Positions 11,229 to 24,405 of a stretch of DNA of 64,000 nucleotides are shown here, piece after piece (position 1 is the stretch's first letter; every line of letters begins with the position of its first letter). A program made the position numbers and the translations under genes. The DNA lies in contig CM046855.1 in assembly GCA_025617745.1 (NCBI GenBank), forward strand, positions 44,197,313 through 44,261,312, in the 5' to 3' direction. Below the pieces are notes generated by a model. The model did not search any database and was not told where the DNA came from. It worked only from the letters and a program-made list of their open reading frames with translations. The DNA comes from Heliocidaris erythrogramma. Lineage: Eukaryota > Echinodermata > Echinoidea > Camarodonta > Echinometridae.

Positions 11229-13174
11229 AGATTATTATGTTTTACATGATAAAATGACCGTTTTTTTCATTGATTATGTGAATTTATATAAACAGATTTT
11301 CATGAAATGATGTATATTATTAACTTCTTTGTATTCACCCTCTTTTTTCTCCCGAATAAACGTCACAAGATATTTCGGCATGGTCGACTGTCTGCTGGTC
11401 AATAATACAGAACCAACTCTACGTCATTGTTTTCCTAGTTTCTTTGCTCGAGTCTGGAGTAATGTGGATCTCCCCGAGTTATCCCAAGTCCTTACAACTC
11501 GGCCCATTTACAATGTCATTAGGATTTCAAACGAAAGAAAAAAAGAATAATTATTAATAGAATAATAAAATAAATGCCAAACCAACGACGTTTTGCCGGT
11601 TTGTGTTTGTGTTTTTGTTCGTTTATTTGCTTTTGGGGAATGATTGATTGTGGTATGTCACTTTATCAGTTTATTCTTTCTATTATTAGTGTGGGCGTGT
11701 GTGAGAGTACGTGCGTGTGAGGGTGCGTGCGTATGGTGCGTGCCGTGCCGAAAAACACATGTACATTAACCACTTAATTATACTCATAAAATATATGATA
11801 TACAATGCGAGATCAAAAGGAACGCCCCCAACAAAGAAAGAAATCTATAATGCACTTTTAGAAAGTAAAGATAACGGAAAAAAGCAATAGCTCGAAATAA
11901 GTTAAGTCTACATCTAAAAAAATGGACTTATTTTGAATGTTGGACGGAAGGAGGACATACAAGTTAATATTACAAACGGCTTTTAAAAAAAAATATTATT
12001 CATTGGTACAATTGCCCTATATACTTTAATTCGTCACCTATGATTTTAATCTATACCTTGTTCAGTTAATTGTACTATGGTTTATTTATGAATGGCATGC
12101 TATGGAATTATATTATTTGCATTGTCTATTGCCATGTTGAATTATACTGTGTAATCAATGCTTAATTTGTAATATTCATTTTGAAAATCTGAATCAAGGA
12201 ATAAAAAAAATTATGAAAAGAAAAAAAAAGTGTGTGTATTTTGGTGTAACGTTCGTTATGTCTTGTTCTGTACCGTATTGTTTTTCTTTTCTTTTTTTTT
12301 TGTGTAAAAAAGGGATGAAAATACTCTCAATTTTTAGTTGTGTTGATTTACGCATAATTAAAATGGTCAGAGTTTAGTTACATAAAAGGGGCATCTTTTT
12401 TTTCTTCATTCATTAATATTTGAATTTGTATTTACTGTATTTACTAATTTATGTTGATTTTTTATGCATTATGTTTACTACAAAAGAAGCAGACTTTATT
12501 TGAGTAAATAATTATTGTACTATCAATATATTCTTAAGTACGAATACCTCAGTTGATTTTTGTATTTTTTAAATTTTCTATATATAGAAAAAGATGGATG
12601 CGTTTATCTTTTATGGCCAATAAATTAATGCAGTATACAAAAACGGTGATTCCTTTGATGTTTTTGATTGAGTTTATACAGCAAATACTTATTCGCTGTT
12701 TTCGAAAAGAAAAGTGAAAGACTGAACATAAGCTATATTCCATTTTAACATGTTTAATTTTTTTATATTGTAGTAATCTTATCTTCCATAATTATAATTA
12801 CAGACTGCTCTATCGAGAAAATGTCTGATGCTTCATATAAAGTCATTTTGCAAGGTAATTACATATTTGAAAATAGATCATAAACTTAAAAATAACTCTA
12901 TTCCAACGAGACAGGATTTCTATTTCTGTTGTCTCCAGACATAACACAGCATTCGGAAATATCAATCAGAAAGGATCGAATGTGATTACAACACACTGAT
13001 ATTTATCACCGTCGACTAAATGTAATAAAAAAAAATCGCGTCGGCTGAAAATTGTTTGCTTTCCAGTTTTGGCAAATATCAAGAGTGCACGCACACCCTG
13101 TGTAATAAGTTCCAATCGCATATAAACATGACGTCATCTTAACACAATGCCTGCATAATGGAGGAGAAGATGCC

Positions 13175-13217
13175 CAGTGGCGGCACCAGGGGGGGGGGCT
13201 CACCCCCTCCCCCACGT
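13175..13217. mobile_element. MITE end, CAGTGGCGGCACCAGG type
   Basis: Same terminus and poly-G as the 7.1-kb element; no opposite end was found nearby, so this is a truncated copy. Confidence 0.6.
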
Positions 13218-13523
13218 CAGTTCTTGTTATAAAAGTTTTTTGAGGGATTTTTTTATGGTCTAAACAATATTTCCATGTCTAATTACATTTGCAGTTTCTT
13301 TTGCTTTGTTTTTTCTTTCATTTTTTTTCTTTCATTTCATTTTTTTCACTAAATACACTTCCACGTAGAAAAAGGAACACACGGAGCTAAGTCCCCCTTG
13401 ATTTTTGTGTGCGGGTTCTTGTTTTGTTTTGTTTTGTTTTTGTTATCCTTCGTTTCTTAATATTGCAATGACGACTTTTAACCTACATATGTCGGGTAAA
13501 TTTTCTTTCTTTCTTATTCTACT

Positions 13524-13524
<1 letters not shown>

Positions 13525-13575
<51 letters not shown>
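13525..13575. repeat. Poly-T run of about 50, followed by poly-G
   Basis: A long T homopolymer, then TGTG and nine or more G. The length is likely to be inaccurate in the assembly. Confidence 0.95.
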
Positions 13576-16500
13576 TGGGGGGGGGGGTATTTCATGCACC
13601 CTATCTGTACACAAACTTTTTTTAGCTTCTCTTTTAAAGGAAGTTAATGGCTTACTGGTTATGGATTTGTTTTGTTCTTATATCAGTCATGTGAAAAGTG
13701 CTTCCGAATCGGGAATTCCAAATCGATAAAGAAATAGGGGGATTTTTTAAAATAATAAATAAATGGCTTGAGTATATCATGGTATAGACTATTGAGACAC
13801 GCACATCTAAAGATCTAGTTACTATAGTATGTCAGCCAGTAGAGTGCATTATATTTAATTTCAATGTTAATTTTCAATACGTATGGTGTATAGCTTACAA
13901 TGGCGTGCAATTCATGTTGTTCTATTTTTAGACAATGACGTCATTTACCAGGTTTTGATCGTGTCGCATGCATGTAGTTCGGTCTCTGTGCTGTCGATCT
14001 TTAATCACAGTATACAACACTGAAATATAGCCAAAGTAATCAAAGGAGGTAAACATATGATATCAAACTCCAAAGTTTATTATCATTGGTAAATAATATT
14101 CCGCTCGTCATTTACATGTATAACTGTGACGTCTAATCATTTTCAAAATAGATCAATGTGCAAATGATATAAAATTAATACGCGTTTGTTTATCTCTATT
14201 AAAAATTACTATAAACTTCGTTTCATAGATTTAGAAGAACAAAGGTCTTGTTTTGATAAATTTTGTAGGCATATTCGACATTTTCAAATTTATTGATTAT
14301 AAACAAGTCCGCGTTTAAGTTTTACATTTCTGAATCATTTTGTGTTTAAATCAAAACACATCATTGTAATTTTATGCGATGAATTATGTGACTGCAAATG
14401 CTGATGGATACCACATTTCATGGCATCACCAATTGAGAAAAAAAAATCTTCTTTGACTTCATTATGACCTCCATCACACTTTCCTTCTATCACTCGTACG
14501 AGCTGTGATAATGTGACACATATTGATTGTATATTTTGACCGGCAAGCATGTACAGTTAATGTTTTAAAGGTGAAAGCTACTTCTTTGTCATGTTTGTGT
14601 TATTTCCTTATTCGTCTACTATTGCATGAAATATGTTTTGTTTTCTTTTATTTAAAAGAAAAAAATATATATATATATTACTCTCCATGATCGGTGATAA
14701 GTCAGGACTATGCAGACAAGTTCCAAAGTACTAAATGATGAAAACTTATTGGGAGGGGCCTTCTGTCTGCCCACCAAATGTTGAAATGAATAATCTTGGA
14801 TTTTTATGGATTGTAATTTTGGGAATTATTCACAATATTAATCATGTTTCAGTTCATCGGGTCTTCCCCACCACCCTTCACGCTCCAACCCACATGAGTA
14901 GGGGCGTCTGTAGAACATAATTTAAATGTGGGGGTAGGGGTCCTGGAAAAAGTTTTCCAACAGGGTTGTCATGAAATGAATTCCAAAATAAAAAGGCAAA
15001 CTAGCAAACTAGAGAGACGCAAAGGTTCATGAAGCTGTAACAGTTTTCTACAATGATAAGAAACTATCCATTAAGGTTTAAAATATATTTGTGCCAACAA
15101 ACACGGAAGTAAACCAAAAAAAATAAAGGGTTTAGATTTTGTCTGGATTTGCAGAAAGTGTGTCAGAAAATGTCCACAAATGTACGAAATACTGACCACA
15201 TGAACGACATAAATTTCAAAGTGCATGAGAGTGTTATCACGACCCTCCCCTCCCTCTCTATACTACCGTGAGTGACGCCACATGAAAACTACTTTAACTA
15301 CGATCTGCAATTCCAAAAATAAATATGAATGTGAATACTTGTTAATACAGTGCAAATATCGTTGCGGTTATTTAAAAAATGCGGAATTACCAGCTTCATG
15401 AATGATGAGATTAGTGCACCATGTGACGATTGGCAAAAGACACAAAACATTCACATAGCAGGTATAAATTATTACATTAAAAAGTAATGACCGCTTCTAA
15501 AGAACAATAATGCGCCAAATATTGTTCTTGAGATATTTTAATCAGATTAATCATTGATAATTTACTACTAGGCGTATGTTTATTTGTTTTTCTCAGAAAA
15601 TTGGTTCAAAGGTTGCGCTTTGATCACATGAAAAACTATCACGTAGCCTCTATGATATGCTTTATTTACTTTATTTTTTATGGTTTCTTATCATAAACAC
15701 ACTTTGTGAAAGATTAAAATCACTGAATAGGAAAGATAGATTATAAATGATTGGTCATAACTTGTGGTTGTGAATGAATATAAAATAAAATATCATTATA
15801 ACATAACTTAATAGGTTCAATGCTTTATTGTTTTATGACCCTTATATCCCCTATGCCTTATTTCATCATCTGATGCAATGTTGATATTTTCACTACAGTT
15901 TATACTTGTTAATCTTATTTTATGAAAGATGAGGAGGCAGTCCCCCCCCCCTTGCCCCTTCCCAACTGAGATCAAAATGGAAGTGAACATAATCGACTTT
16001 TATCGCAGAAAGCTGCATTGTTACTTCAAAATATAAATCAGTAAATTGTTATTTCAGCAATTGCTTTATCCTACGGTATTAACATGAACGTATTTTTAGT
16101 TCGAGTATATGTTAATCATTCTTTATCAATTTATATATAAACTAAACATCCTTTATTAATTCAAGTACAAACTAAAACATGTATATTTCTTTTGAAACTG
16201 GTGATAATCATACATCGGGCTGATTGCAATCGCTGTACGTGTAATTCTGACTGTGTTTTTGTTTGAACATCGGTTAATTATTAGTGCTTTAATTTCATAT
16301 AATCTGGAGAATCAATGAATGACAATGCATTATTACCTTTGATGAGTAAATATCGTGATTCGACCAGACAAAAATGGTTCCTTTTAATCAGGACATATAG
16401 CATTAATCAGGAGTAAGTTTGCGATATCACTGCTACTCACAAGCAATGTATGTTCGCTTATTCATCGCGTAGATTTCTTCTACATGGTACAAAGGCAATG

Positions 16501-18285
16501 CAAATGATTCAGCGAAAAATGAGTACAGGCATGATGTCAATATTCAAATATAACTTCCATGCAATCTTTATTTTAACCAATCATACTAAATGGCAGAGGA
16601 TACTTCGAAATATCAATCCATGATCTTTGCGATGAAACCTTTTTACTTTCGGCTTCATTTTCAGTTTATTTTTGTCTTGGCAGTCTGATTAATTATATGG
16701 CATCAGAAGGAATGCATGCGATGTGTCGAGAAAGTGAATCGATTAAACAGAGTAAAAATAAATATTTTGACGTAATGTCTAAATATACCGAGAAAGACAG
16801 AAATTGTATTATCAATGGAATTGAAGAAGAACGTTCTGCATGTACGTCTGAATCATTTTACAAGTTTGAACAAGAAAATATTTGGCAATTGCTGTTGTTT
16901 TTGTTTGTTTTGGGGTTTGGTTCGATTTGTTTTTGTTTTTGTTTTTTTCAACAATACTTCCAACCAACTGACTTTTGAAAAATAGGCCTACCATTTGCTT
17001 TTTAGCATAACTTTAAGAACTGAATGATACAGGCATTACGGATAAATAAGTTATATATAATTGGAAAACCAATTCAGTCGAAATCCATAGCTGATCGAAT
17101 TTCCATCGAAATAACAAATCCATGAACAGCAACTATATAACGGTTGTGAAATTATGGAGAATGATTTGCACACAATACAAGGAAACGCTCATTATCACAA
17201 TGTCAACTTGTGTGACACAGTTTGGGTTTACATTATGCAATACATGAACGTATGATTCGCCCCTCCCTTCTCGTGTGTTGTTAATTATAATATCAATCAA
17301 TTAACTCTCAACAACCATCATCACTTCAAACTTAATCACAGTAAAGAATAGCGAGGAAGCAATTAATTGGGATGATTTTAGTTCGCCTAATCGTTTCAAA
17401 TCACGACCAAATCCATAATTAGCGTTCATATCCCTCACCAACTCGATCCGCGCCCGTCGATCTGGGTTTGTCCGCCTCGCCTTGGCTTGTCAACGGCAAT
17501 AATAATGCCCATTGTTTAGTCGCGATATGAGATGTATTTATAGGTATGATGTCATCGTTTGGGGTTCAACGCGATGATATGCAGATTAACATACAATCGA
17601 GGCTCTGGCATTTTAAAGTGCATGAAGAACAATAAGGAAAGAAGGTATAATGCTGTTATTATAAACTAGTGAAAGTGAGACTGCATTAAGTATTGTCCTT
17701 AGGGAATAAGGAAGTGCAATGTTCTGTATAATAATCCGATAGTTTTCATGAAATACATGCTATTTTATCTGTTTATGTATTAAGGAAATAGCACTTGGAA
17801 GAAAATGGTGAGAGTATAGGGCCTACTGAGGGAATTTAAACAACCCTGAAATATTTTTTTTTCAGGAATAATAGTTTCCAAATTTTATTTGAAATGTACA
17901 TTTTCTCTTTTAAACTTTAATGTGCAATAATTATCTTGGATCTTGAGAATTAACAACGTCTTTCAAGCCCGTAGAAATCAATGATTAAAATAATATTTGC
18001 ATAGAAAAAAGCAAGAAAGTCGAAGGAAATTCTAATGTAAGAGGAGGGAGTGTAGAAGAAAAAGAACAGCACTGAGATGAAAAAAAAAAAAAATACCAGA
18101 AGCACATTTGTTGGAGTCTAAGTAGAGGATCGGGGGCATATAGGCTATACGTGCCTTCCCACAACATGCACAAGGCAAAGAGAGATCTGCTAATATTGAT
18201 ACACATTGTGCCCCTCCCCCTCTCGAACCAATGTGAGAATTGCTGTTGTGCTTGTCAGAGATTTTTAGATACATAAAACCGTCAT

Positions 18286-18312
18286 GCCCCCCCCCCCCCC
18301 CCCCCCCCCCCC
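18286..18312. repeat. Poly-C run of about 27
   Basis: A long C homopolymer. Similar runs lie at 27373-27395, 48671-48691, 57183-57205 and 60376-60390. Confidence 0.95.
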
Positions 18313-18755
18313 ACTGAATCCACAACTGAGTCTATCAGCAGATCAGTCTTGCCAACTACAAACAACTACAAAATGTGTGTAGATTATACTTATGTTGGCT
18401 ATTCTTCGTAATAATTCTATTTAGTTCTTAGACACACTAAGCACGATTTTTAGTTGGTGTGTGCACCATGAAATGTGATTGTCATTTGCTGTAGTTGCTG
18501 TAGTATTGCGCACAAAAATATCTATTTTTCAAACTTATTGCAATGTTAGCGAAGAGCAGGAGAACTTTCAAGATAGGTCGAATTACCCAGCAAGCCGCAA
18601 TAGAATTTAGGGTAAAAGTGAGTGCGGTTTTGGGACGTGACATGAAACACACATGCAATGCACTCAACGAGGTAAAAAGATGACGTCATTATCAACATTT
18701 TTTCCTCCCCTGGTTTCACTAGCTGACACTGCTGTCGTATTCGGCGCTGTCTTGC

Positions 18756-18920
18756 TTTCTTTTTCTTCTTGTTCTTCTTCTTCTGCTTCTGCTTCTTCTT
18801 CTGCTTCTTCTTCTTCGTCTTCTTCTGCGTCTTCTTCTTCTTCTGCTTCTTCTTCTTCTTCTCCTTCTTCTTATTCTTCTTCTTCTCCTTCTTCTTCTTC
18901 TGCTTCTTCTTCTTCATTAC
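18756..18920. repeat. Imperfect (TTC)n/(TTCTGC) tract
   Basis: TTC triplets with regular GCT, GTC and CCT variants; no gene. Confidence 0.95.
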
Positions 18921-19317
18921 ATCTTATTGTTTTGTGGATTTTTTATCAATTACGGAAGAATGTGTTTTTACTATGGACGTTCCATTCCGTTACCATCCTT
19001 GCAAATAAATCAAGGATAGAAGAACTAAGATATTCAACGTCCGTGCTTTTCAAGCAACTCCAGAATCGTCTATGTGAGTCATGCCACATGATGGCGCTAG
19101 AGCTAAGATTGATGTCGTCTCGTTTATCACGGTTATGAAGGCAGATGCACTGTAGAAGAATTAAGTCTCTACATTGTTATCATGAAATTGCAACTGCCTC
19201 GACCTTTCTCTCTCGTTGACAAGACAACATAATAAACAAACCTTGTCTTCATCCTCAACATCATCACTTGCCCCATTAGAAATTTAAAGTTTAAAGTTTG
19301 GTAAACACACAACAACA

Positions 19318-19908
19318 AAGTTTCTTAGTAAACGAAGAAGCTTGATGGGAGGAATTTTAATTTGTAAACAAATTTTTAGGCATTTTACTCCCAGTGTTAA
19401 AGATCGTACGCTCGATCTGTAATGAAAAACACAAGTCAGAAAAAATTGGAACCAGCGGGATTCGAACCTGTCATCTACTGCTTCCCGGGCAGCGACTTAA
19501 CCACCAGGCTATTCTGGTTCACGGCCAAGTCACGATGAACTGGAATCAAATACCCAAGATCCTCTTCTTTCTGACTCATTAATATTCAAACGGTCCGCCG
19601 TAGACAATGGTTAGTAAACGAAGAAGCTTGATAGGAGGAATTTTAATTTGTAAACAAATTTTTAGGCATTTTACTCCCAGTGTTAAAGATCGTATGCTCG
19701 ATCTGTAATGAAAAACACAAGTCAGAAAAACTTGGCCGTGAACCAGAATAGCCTGGTGGTTAAGTCGCTGCCCGGCAAGCAGTAGATGACAGGTTCGAAT
19801 CCCGCTGGTTCCATTTTTTTCTGACTTGTGTTTTTCATTACAGATCGAGCATACGATCTTTAACACTGGGAGTAAAATGCCTAAAAATTTGTTTACAAAC
19901 AAAGTTTC
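19318..19908. mobile_element. Cluster of three partial tRNA-derived SINEs in opposite orientations
   Basis: A minus-strand SINE lies at 19530-19318, a headless minus-strand body at 19728-19615, and a plus-strand SINE at 19730-19908. The heads carry box A TAGCCTGGTGG and box B GGTTCGAATCC with a 7-bp acceptor-like stem (GAACCAG/CTGGTTC). The anticodon loop lacks T33 and the T stem is mismatched, so these are not working tRNAs. The body word TTTTTAGGCATTTTACTCCC (or complement) appears in all three. Confidence 0.8.
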
Positions 19909-20854
19909 TTGTTTTGAACTAGTCCCAGACATGAGAAGAACCATTAACCATTAAAACTATACTCAGCCAAAAAACTAAGTTCCTCAAACACTTTTTGATA
20001 TAACTAGGGGAAGTATTCGGTAAAATTCATTCATTCAAAAAGCAAAGTATGCAGAATTTCCTTATCCACATTTTGATTTGCTCATGTTGCTTTTGTTTAT
20101 GTTATTTATGTTTTTGTAATGAAATTGTTGTTGCTTTTATTGCAGGTGGTAGTGCAAAAAAGTTGCACTTTTCATTTCATAATGCGATGCAGAGTGTATA
20201 CCGTGTGTACTCTTATCAATGTTTTGTTTATGTACAGGAGCATAAATCATAATTAAAGTTCATGAAACTGCGTTGAAAATCGTGTTTTTCGGTGCAATTT
20301 TATAAATCTGAATAACAAATTAGGCTTCATTACATAAACAAAAGATGAAAAGAATTGGAAAGAGTGTTCATAAATTATGTAAACCCTGCTTTGCAATTGT
20401 AATATGAAACACAAAATGAAACTCTTTTTTTCTTGTACCGACTGCTGCAATAAAAAAAACATAATTTCATTTTGAAAACATAATCAAAACCGGCCAAAAT
20501 TTAGGTACGAAAATGCTGCACTCATTAATAATATAATAACGATTTCTTAAACAGCGCTTTACCAAAAACAGCCGACAAAAGTGCTTACATTATTATTTTG
20601 AAGGAATAAATGTCATCATATATTTCTCTAGTTATATTGAAAAGCGTAATGGGGAAACTTACTTATTTAGTTGAATATATCTCGAATCTTGAAGAATTAT
20701 TGTTTCTATTCGAGGTAAGGAAAGAAGATAAACAAAGTCGGTATCGAAGTTAAGGACCTGGCAGTGTTGGTTTAAAATTGGTCGAGCGCCAGCTGCAGTT
20801 TGAAACATTATTGTACATCATGATCGTGATAATAATTTTTAAGATTTGACTATA

Positions 20855-21326
20855 CAGTGCGCCTGTGCGCGCGTCCTAGAAAAAACACGAAACCGAGATT
20901 TATCGATGTTTAATCATATCTTAATCACAATTATGATTAATAAATAACGCATATTTGTAAAGCTTAAATCCTCTTCTTTCATTTGATGCCACTCATAAAT
21001 TATGATACATACTTCACGAATGAGTGAATAAAGACAATATGAAGCAGGGCTACAAAAAGTCATTTGGCCAACGATATCTGAATTTCAAAGAGATAGTCAC
21101 ATTTCTAGAAAGTTCATTTTCTGCCCTTTCATATGACACCTCAATCGGGAAAAATGAGCCAGGGATGACAGAGCTCTGTTGGTGTAAGTATGTATCATAT
21201 GAGTGGCATCAAATGAAAGAAGAGGATCTAAGCTTTGCAAATACGTGTCATTTATTAATCATATTTGTGATTAAGATATGATTAACCATTGATAAATCTC
21301 GGTTTCGTTTTTTCTGGGACGCACTG
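20855..21326. mobile_element. 472-bp palindromic mariner-type MITE
   Basis: TA flanks on both sides; termini CAGTGCG then CCTAGAAAAAACACGAAACC on the left and the near complement on the right. The arms are about 150 bp, including AAAGAAGAGGAT and GATGCCACTCAT words, around a central AT-rich region. The left arm has an extra CCTGTGCGCGC insertion. Confidence 0.9.
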
Positions 21327-21373
21327 TATAATATGCATGAATACGTATGACAAAGGTACAGTTTGTCTCTATA

Positions 21374-21601
21374 GACCTGTTTACTAAGTGATTCAAATTT
21401 ATGGATGTTTCTTTCCTGGGGACCTAGTAACGAGGTATTCCATTAACCTGTTATTAATGAATGAACTACAATACTTGGAATCCAGTTTGCTAACATTACT
21501 TGTTGCTATGTCTGACAAGCCTCTGGCATGCTTTCAGGTTGTCAAGAACAACCTTTGTTTCAAAAGTATGCATAAAATTTGAATCACTTAGTAAACAGGT
21601 C
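21374..21601. mobile_element. 228-bp TA-flanked MITE
   Basis: GACCTGTTTACTAAGTGATT continuing to CAAATTT at the left is matched by its exact complement at the right, with TA on both sides. It lies only about 50 bp from the preceding MITE. Confidence 0.9.
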
Positions 21602-21736
21602 TATTACCAGCAGTGAAGAATCCCCCTCGTCCATCAGTATCCCCCGCCCCCATCTCTTCCTCCCTCTCCGTTTCTCTCACGAGATTTCGTTGTTCTTACA
21701 TTTTCCCGTTCATTTTCTCCTCAATTTTTACAACCG

Positions 21737-21744
<8 letters not shown>

Positions 21745-21783
<39 letters not shown>

Positions 21784-21825
21784 ACCTCTCACTATTTCTA
21801 CCTCAGTCACTCTCTCCCCTCTCTC

Positions 21826-21880
<55 letters not shown>
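21745..21880. repeat. (CT)n tract ending in (TA)n
   Basis: Two long CT runs separated by an interrupted segment, preceded by poly-C. Confidence 0.97.
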
Positions 21881-23327
21881 CTCCCATGCTTATCCCCCCT
21901 CCCAAACTTTATTCTGGGATCTGGAGAGATTTTATGTTGTTACGTTTGGTAACTTTCGGTAATTTCGGCTCCAAGAATGGCTTAAAATTGATATTGCTGC
22001 ACTTTTTTTCATAAAAATTTGTCTTTTACATTAGAACATAAAACTAAACAATAAAGAAAGAACAAATGTATGATGAACAATAGCATTATTATTTGGCCTA
22101 ACATTACAGTATACTTTCCGAACCCCATGGATACTAAGGTCGAAAGCTCTCCCTTTAAGGTTTCAAGTGCCTTATTATCATTGAAAACAAATTAAAAGTT
22201 GCAATTAAAATGTTCCTTATGGTATATAAATGAACAAGATTCAACAAAAAAAAAAGGATATTAAAATCTGATTGCCAAAAAAAATAGAGATAATACGGTT
22301 TACATTGAACGACAAGTCTTTTGCGAAACTTTAAACGTAATTATTTTGAAATGCTATTTTTTTTTTTTTGTACCGTTTTCCTCATAACTTATTAATGGAT
22401 AGAGGTCTGAATTTCAAATATGGCGAGATTACTTTTCAGGGCATTCCTTGTGCCTTGAACGAACAAATCTAAAGTTAGAAATAGTAATTATTTTTAAAGA
22501 ATTTTTGAAGCAGTCAGTGCATAGCACTTCTTAAATACTGCCGTTTATTTTCTTCTATTTTGTGTATACCCCTATAAACCGGTTCATGGTTCAGTTCATG
22601 CACTGAAATAAAGAAATATTCCAGATTTGAGCCTGGTTAGGTAATGTTTTAAAAGTTATGTCGCTAATTATTGTGCATATGAAATGCGACTTAATTCGAT
22701 GATTGCGTTGTACAAAACTACAATGTCTGGTTCAAACATGGATGAAAACCATTAATAAAAAAAAACAAAAACAACATATCACCTTGTTTTAAATTTTGAA
22801 TTTCATGTATTTGCTCTGGTTAATAGGCACTTGTAACTTCTCCCTATTGCAGTTGAGGTATTGAACTATTTAAATATTAATATATAGGCCTATGTGACAT
22901 TTTTATAACGAAATAGAGTTTTTAATTTCATACATGTTTAATGCAATAATATCCACACTATGTAGACAATACCGTCTCCCCCTCCATTCTAGTACCGGTA
23001 TGTTTTTCTTGTAATGTTGTCTAATGGAAAATTGTTTCTTGGTGATTTATGGGTATGTCTGGGGTACGTCAAGAAGGAAAAGAACACACACATGTAGAAA
23101 TTGAGGCAGATTTATTTGACGACAAGGTCAATAATTATAAACTTTATTTGTTTTGTTGATTTTGGATGGAATTTTATCATGAAAATGATGACAAGCTTAA
23201 TATAGAAAAGATATTTGTTAGATGAAATGAAAAGCAAAGGTAAAATCCATTTTAAACCATCTGCAAAATAATAATATCATTGTAATCATTTTGAGATTGA
23301 TCTTCATTCGAAACGTCGGAAATATAT

Positions 23328-23538
23328 CACTCTTAGAAATGTTGGGTAAATGCCACTGGGTAAATGAAGATTGGGCATAGGTTGGTTAAATCTTGCTCAA
23401 CTTTTACATGCATTTACCCAACATTGGTCAAAAATAAGAATGAAATTGGTAAAGTTTACCCAAAAGTTGGTCGGACTCATAAGGACCCTCATGTTGGGTA
23501 AAATTTGGGTAAAATTTTGCCCAATATTTCTAAGAGTG
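23328..23538. mobile_element. MITE composed of TTGGGTAAA motifs
   Basis: Termini CACTCTTAGAAAT and ATTTCTAAGAGTG. About ten TTGGGTAAA-like words occur inside on both strands within 200 bp. The open frame that crosses it is a by-product. Confidence 0.85.
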
Positions 23539-23885
23539 ATTGGATTTACGACAGAGTATGGTCAAGCATTACAAAATGTCTTGAGAAAGAAATGTACATT
23601 ACGTTTGTCTGCAGATGCCCAAATTTGTGATTTCATAACAGCGAGTGAAAAAACAACATAATTCTAAGGACTGATAAGGCACTTCCGTGACACATAATGT
23701 GAAATAATATCAAGGAAAATAAACAGAAGTGAATCAATTGTCTTTTTGAGTGAAAAAAATCGGAAATATTCATTATTTTTCCAGGTTGACACGTACCTTA
23801 TGACAAACCTCATTATAAATGAGTTGTAGGAAACATGAACACCATCTGTGTAGATTACTTTATCAAATGTCATCTTAAACACTTA

Positions 23886-24405
23886 GGCCCGTATTCTCAA
23901 CTCCAGTCTAAGTTAAACCAGGGTTTAATTACAACCGACATCAACCACAACTCCAGTCTACATTTAAGTTAAACCATGCTAGACCGGAGCTTAGGTTATA
24001 CAGGAGTTAAGAAAGTGATTTTCTAAAACTCCGGTTTACAGGACAGGTTTATAATTATAGGGTTTAAACCACACTTAGACCGCGGTTTAAGTTAAACCCG
24101 AGTTTAGAATACGGTTCTTAGTGTTTTCTTTCTAATTCGCCAAATATAAACTGAATTTTATAATCATGAAGACTTGCAAGAAAGTTAAACCACGCTAGAC
24201 TGAAGCTTAAGTTATACAGGAGTTTAGAAAGTGATTTTCTAAAACTCCGGTGTACAGGGCAGGTTTATAATTATAGGGTTTAAACGACACTTAGGCCGTG
24301 GTTTAAGTTAAACCGAACTTTAGAATATACGGTTCTTAGTGTTTTCGTGCTAATTCGACAAATACAAACTGATTTTTATAATCATGAAGAATTGCAAGAA
24401 GATGG
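23886..24405. mobile_element. GTTTAAACC-rich MITE with a partial tandem duplicate
   Basis: The left end GGCCCGTATTCTCAACTCC and right end GAGTTTAGAATACGG (to 24113) are inverse. About 220 bp, from GTTAAACCATGCTAGACCGG to GCAAGAA, are repeated at 24184-24405. AAGTTAAACC/GGTTTAAACC words occur on both strands. Confidence 0.8.

Larger units (their letters stand above)
11229..19317. other. Long AT-rich non-coding stretch
   Basis: Apart from the truncated MITE at 13175, homopolymers at 13.5 kb, the poly-C run at 18.3 kb and the TTC tract at 18.8 kb, nothing was recognised. Open frames are short and none has plausible family residues. Confidence 0.45.

Noticed and set aside
16697..16978. 93-codon ATG frame with a hydrophobic end
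   Set aside because: The hydrophobic part comes from GTTTTTG low-complexity DNA, and there are no splice or family signs.
18546..18917. Lys/Gln-rich 123-codon frame on the minus strand
   Set aside because: Most of it is an imperfect TTC repeat read on the other strand.
19735..19808. Possible tRNA gene
   Set aside because: Box A, box B and an acceptor-like stem are present, but the anticodon loop lacks T33, the T stem has mismatches, and the same sequence repeats nearby with a SINE body attached.
21024..21281. 85-codon plus-strand frame
   Set aside because: It lies inside the palindromic mariner-type MITE.
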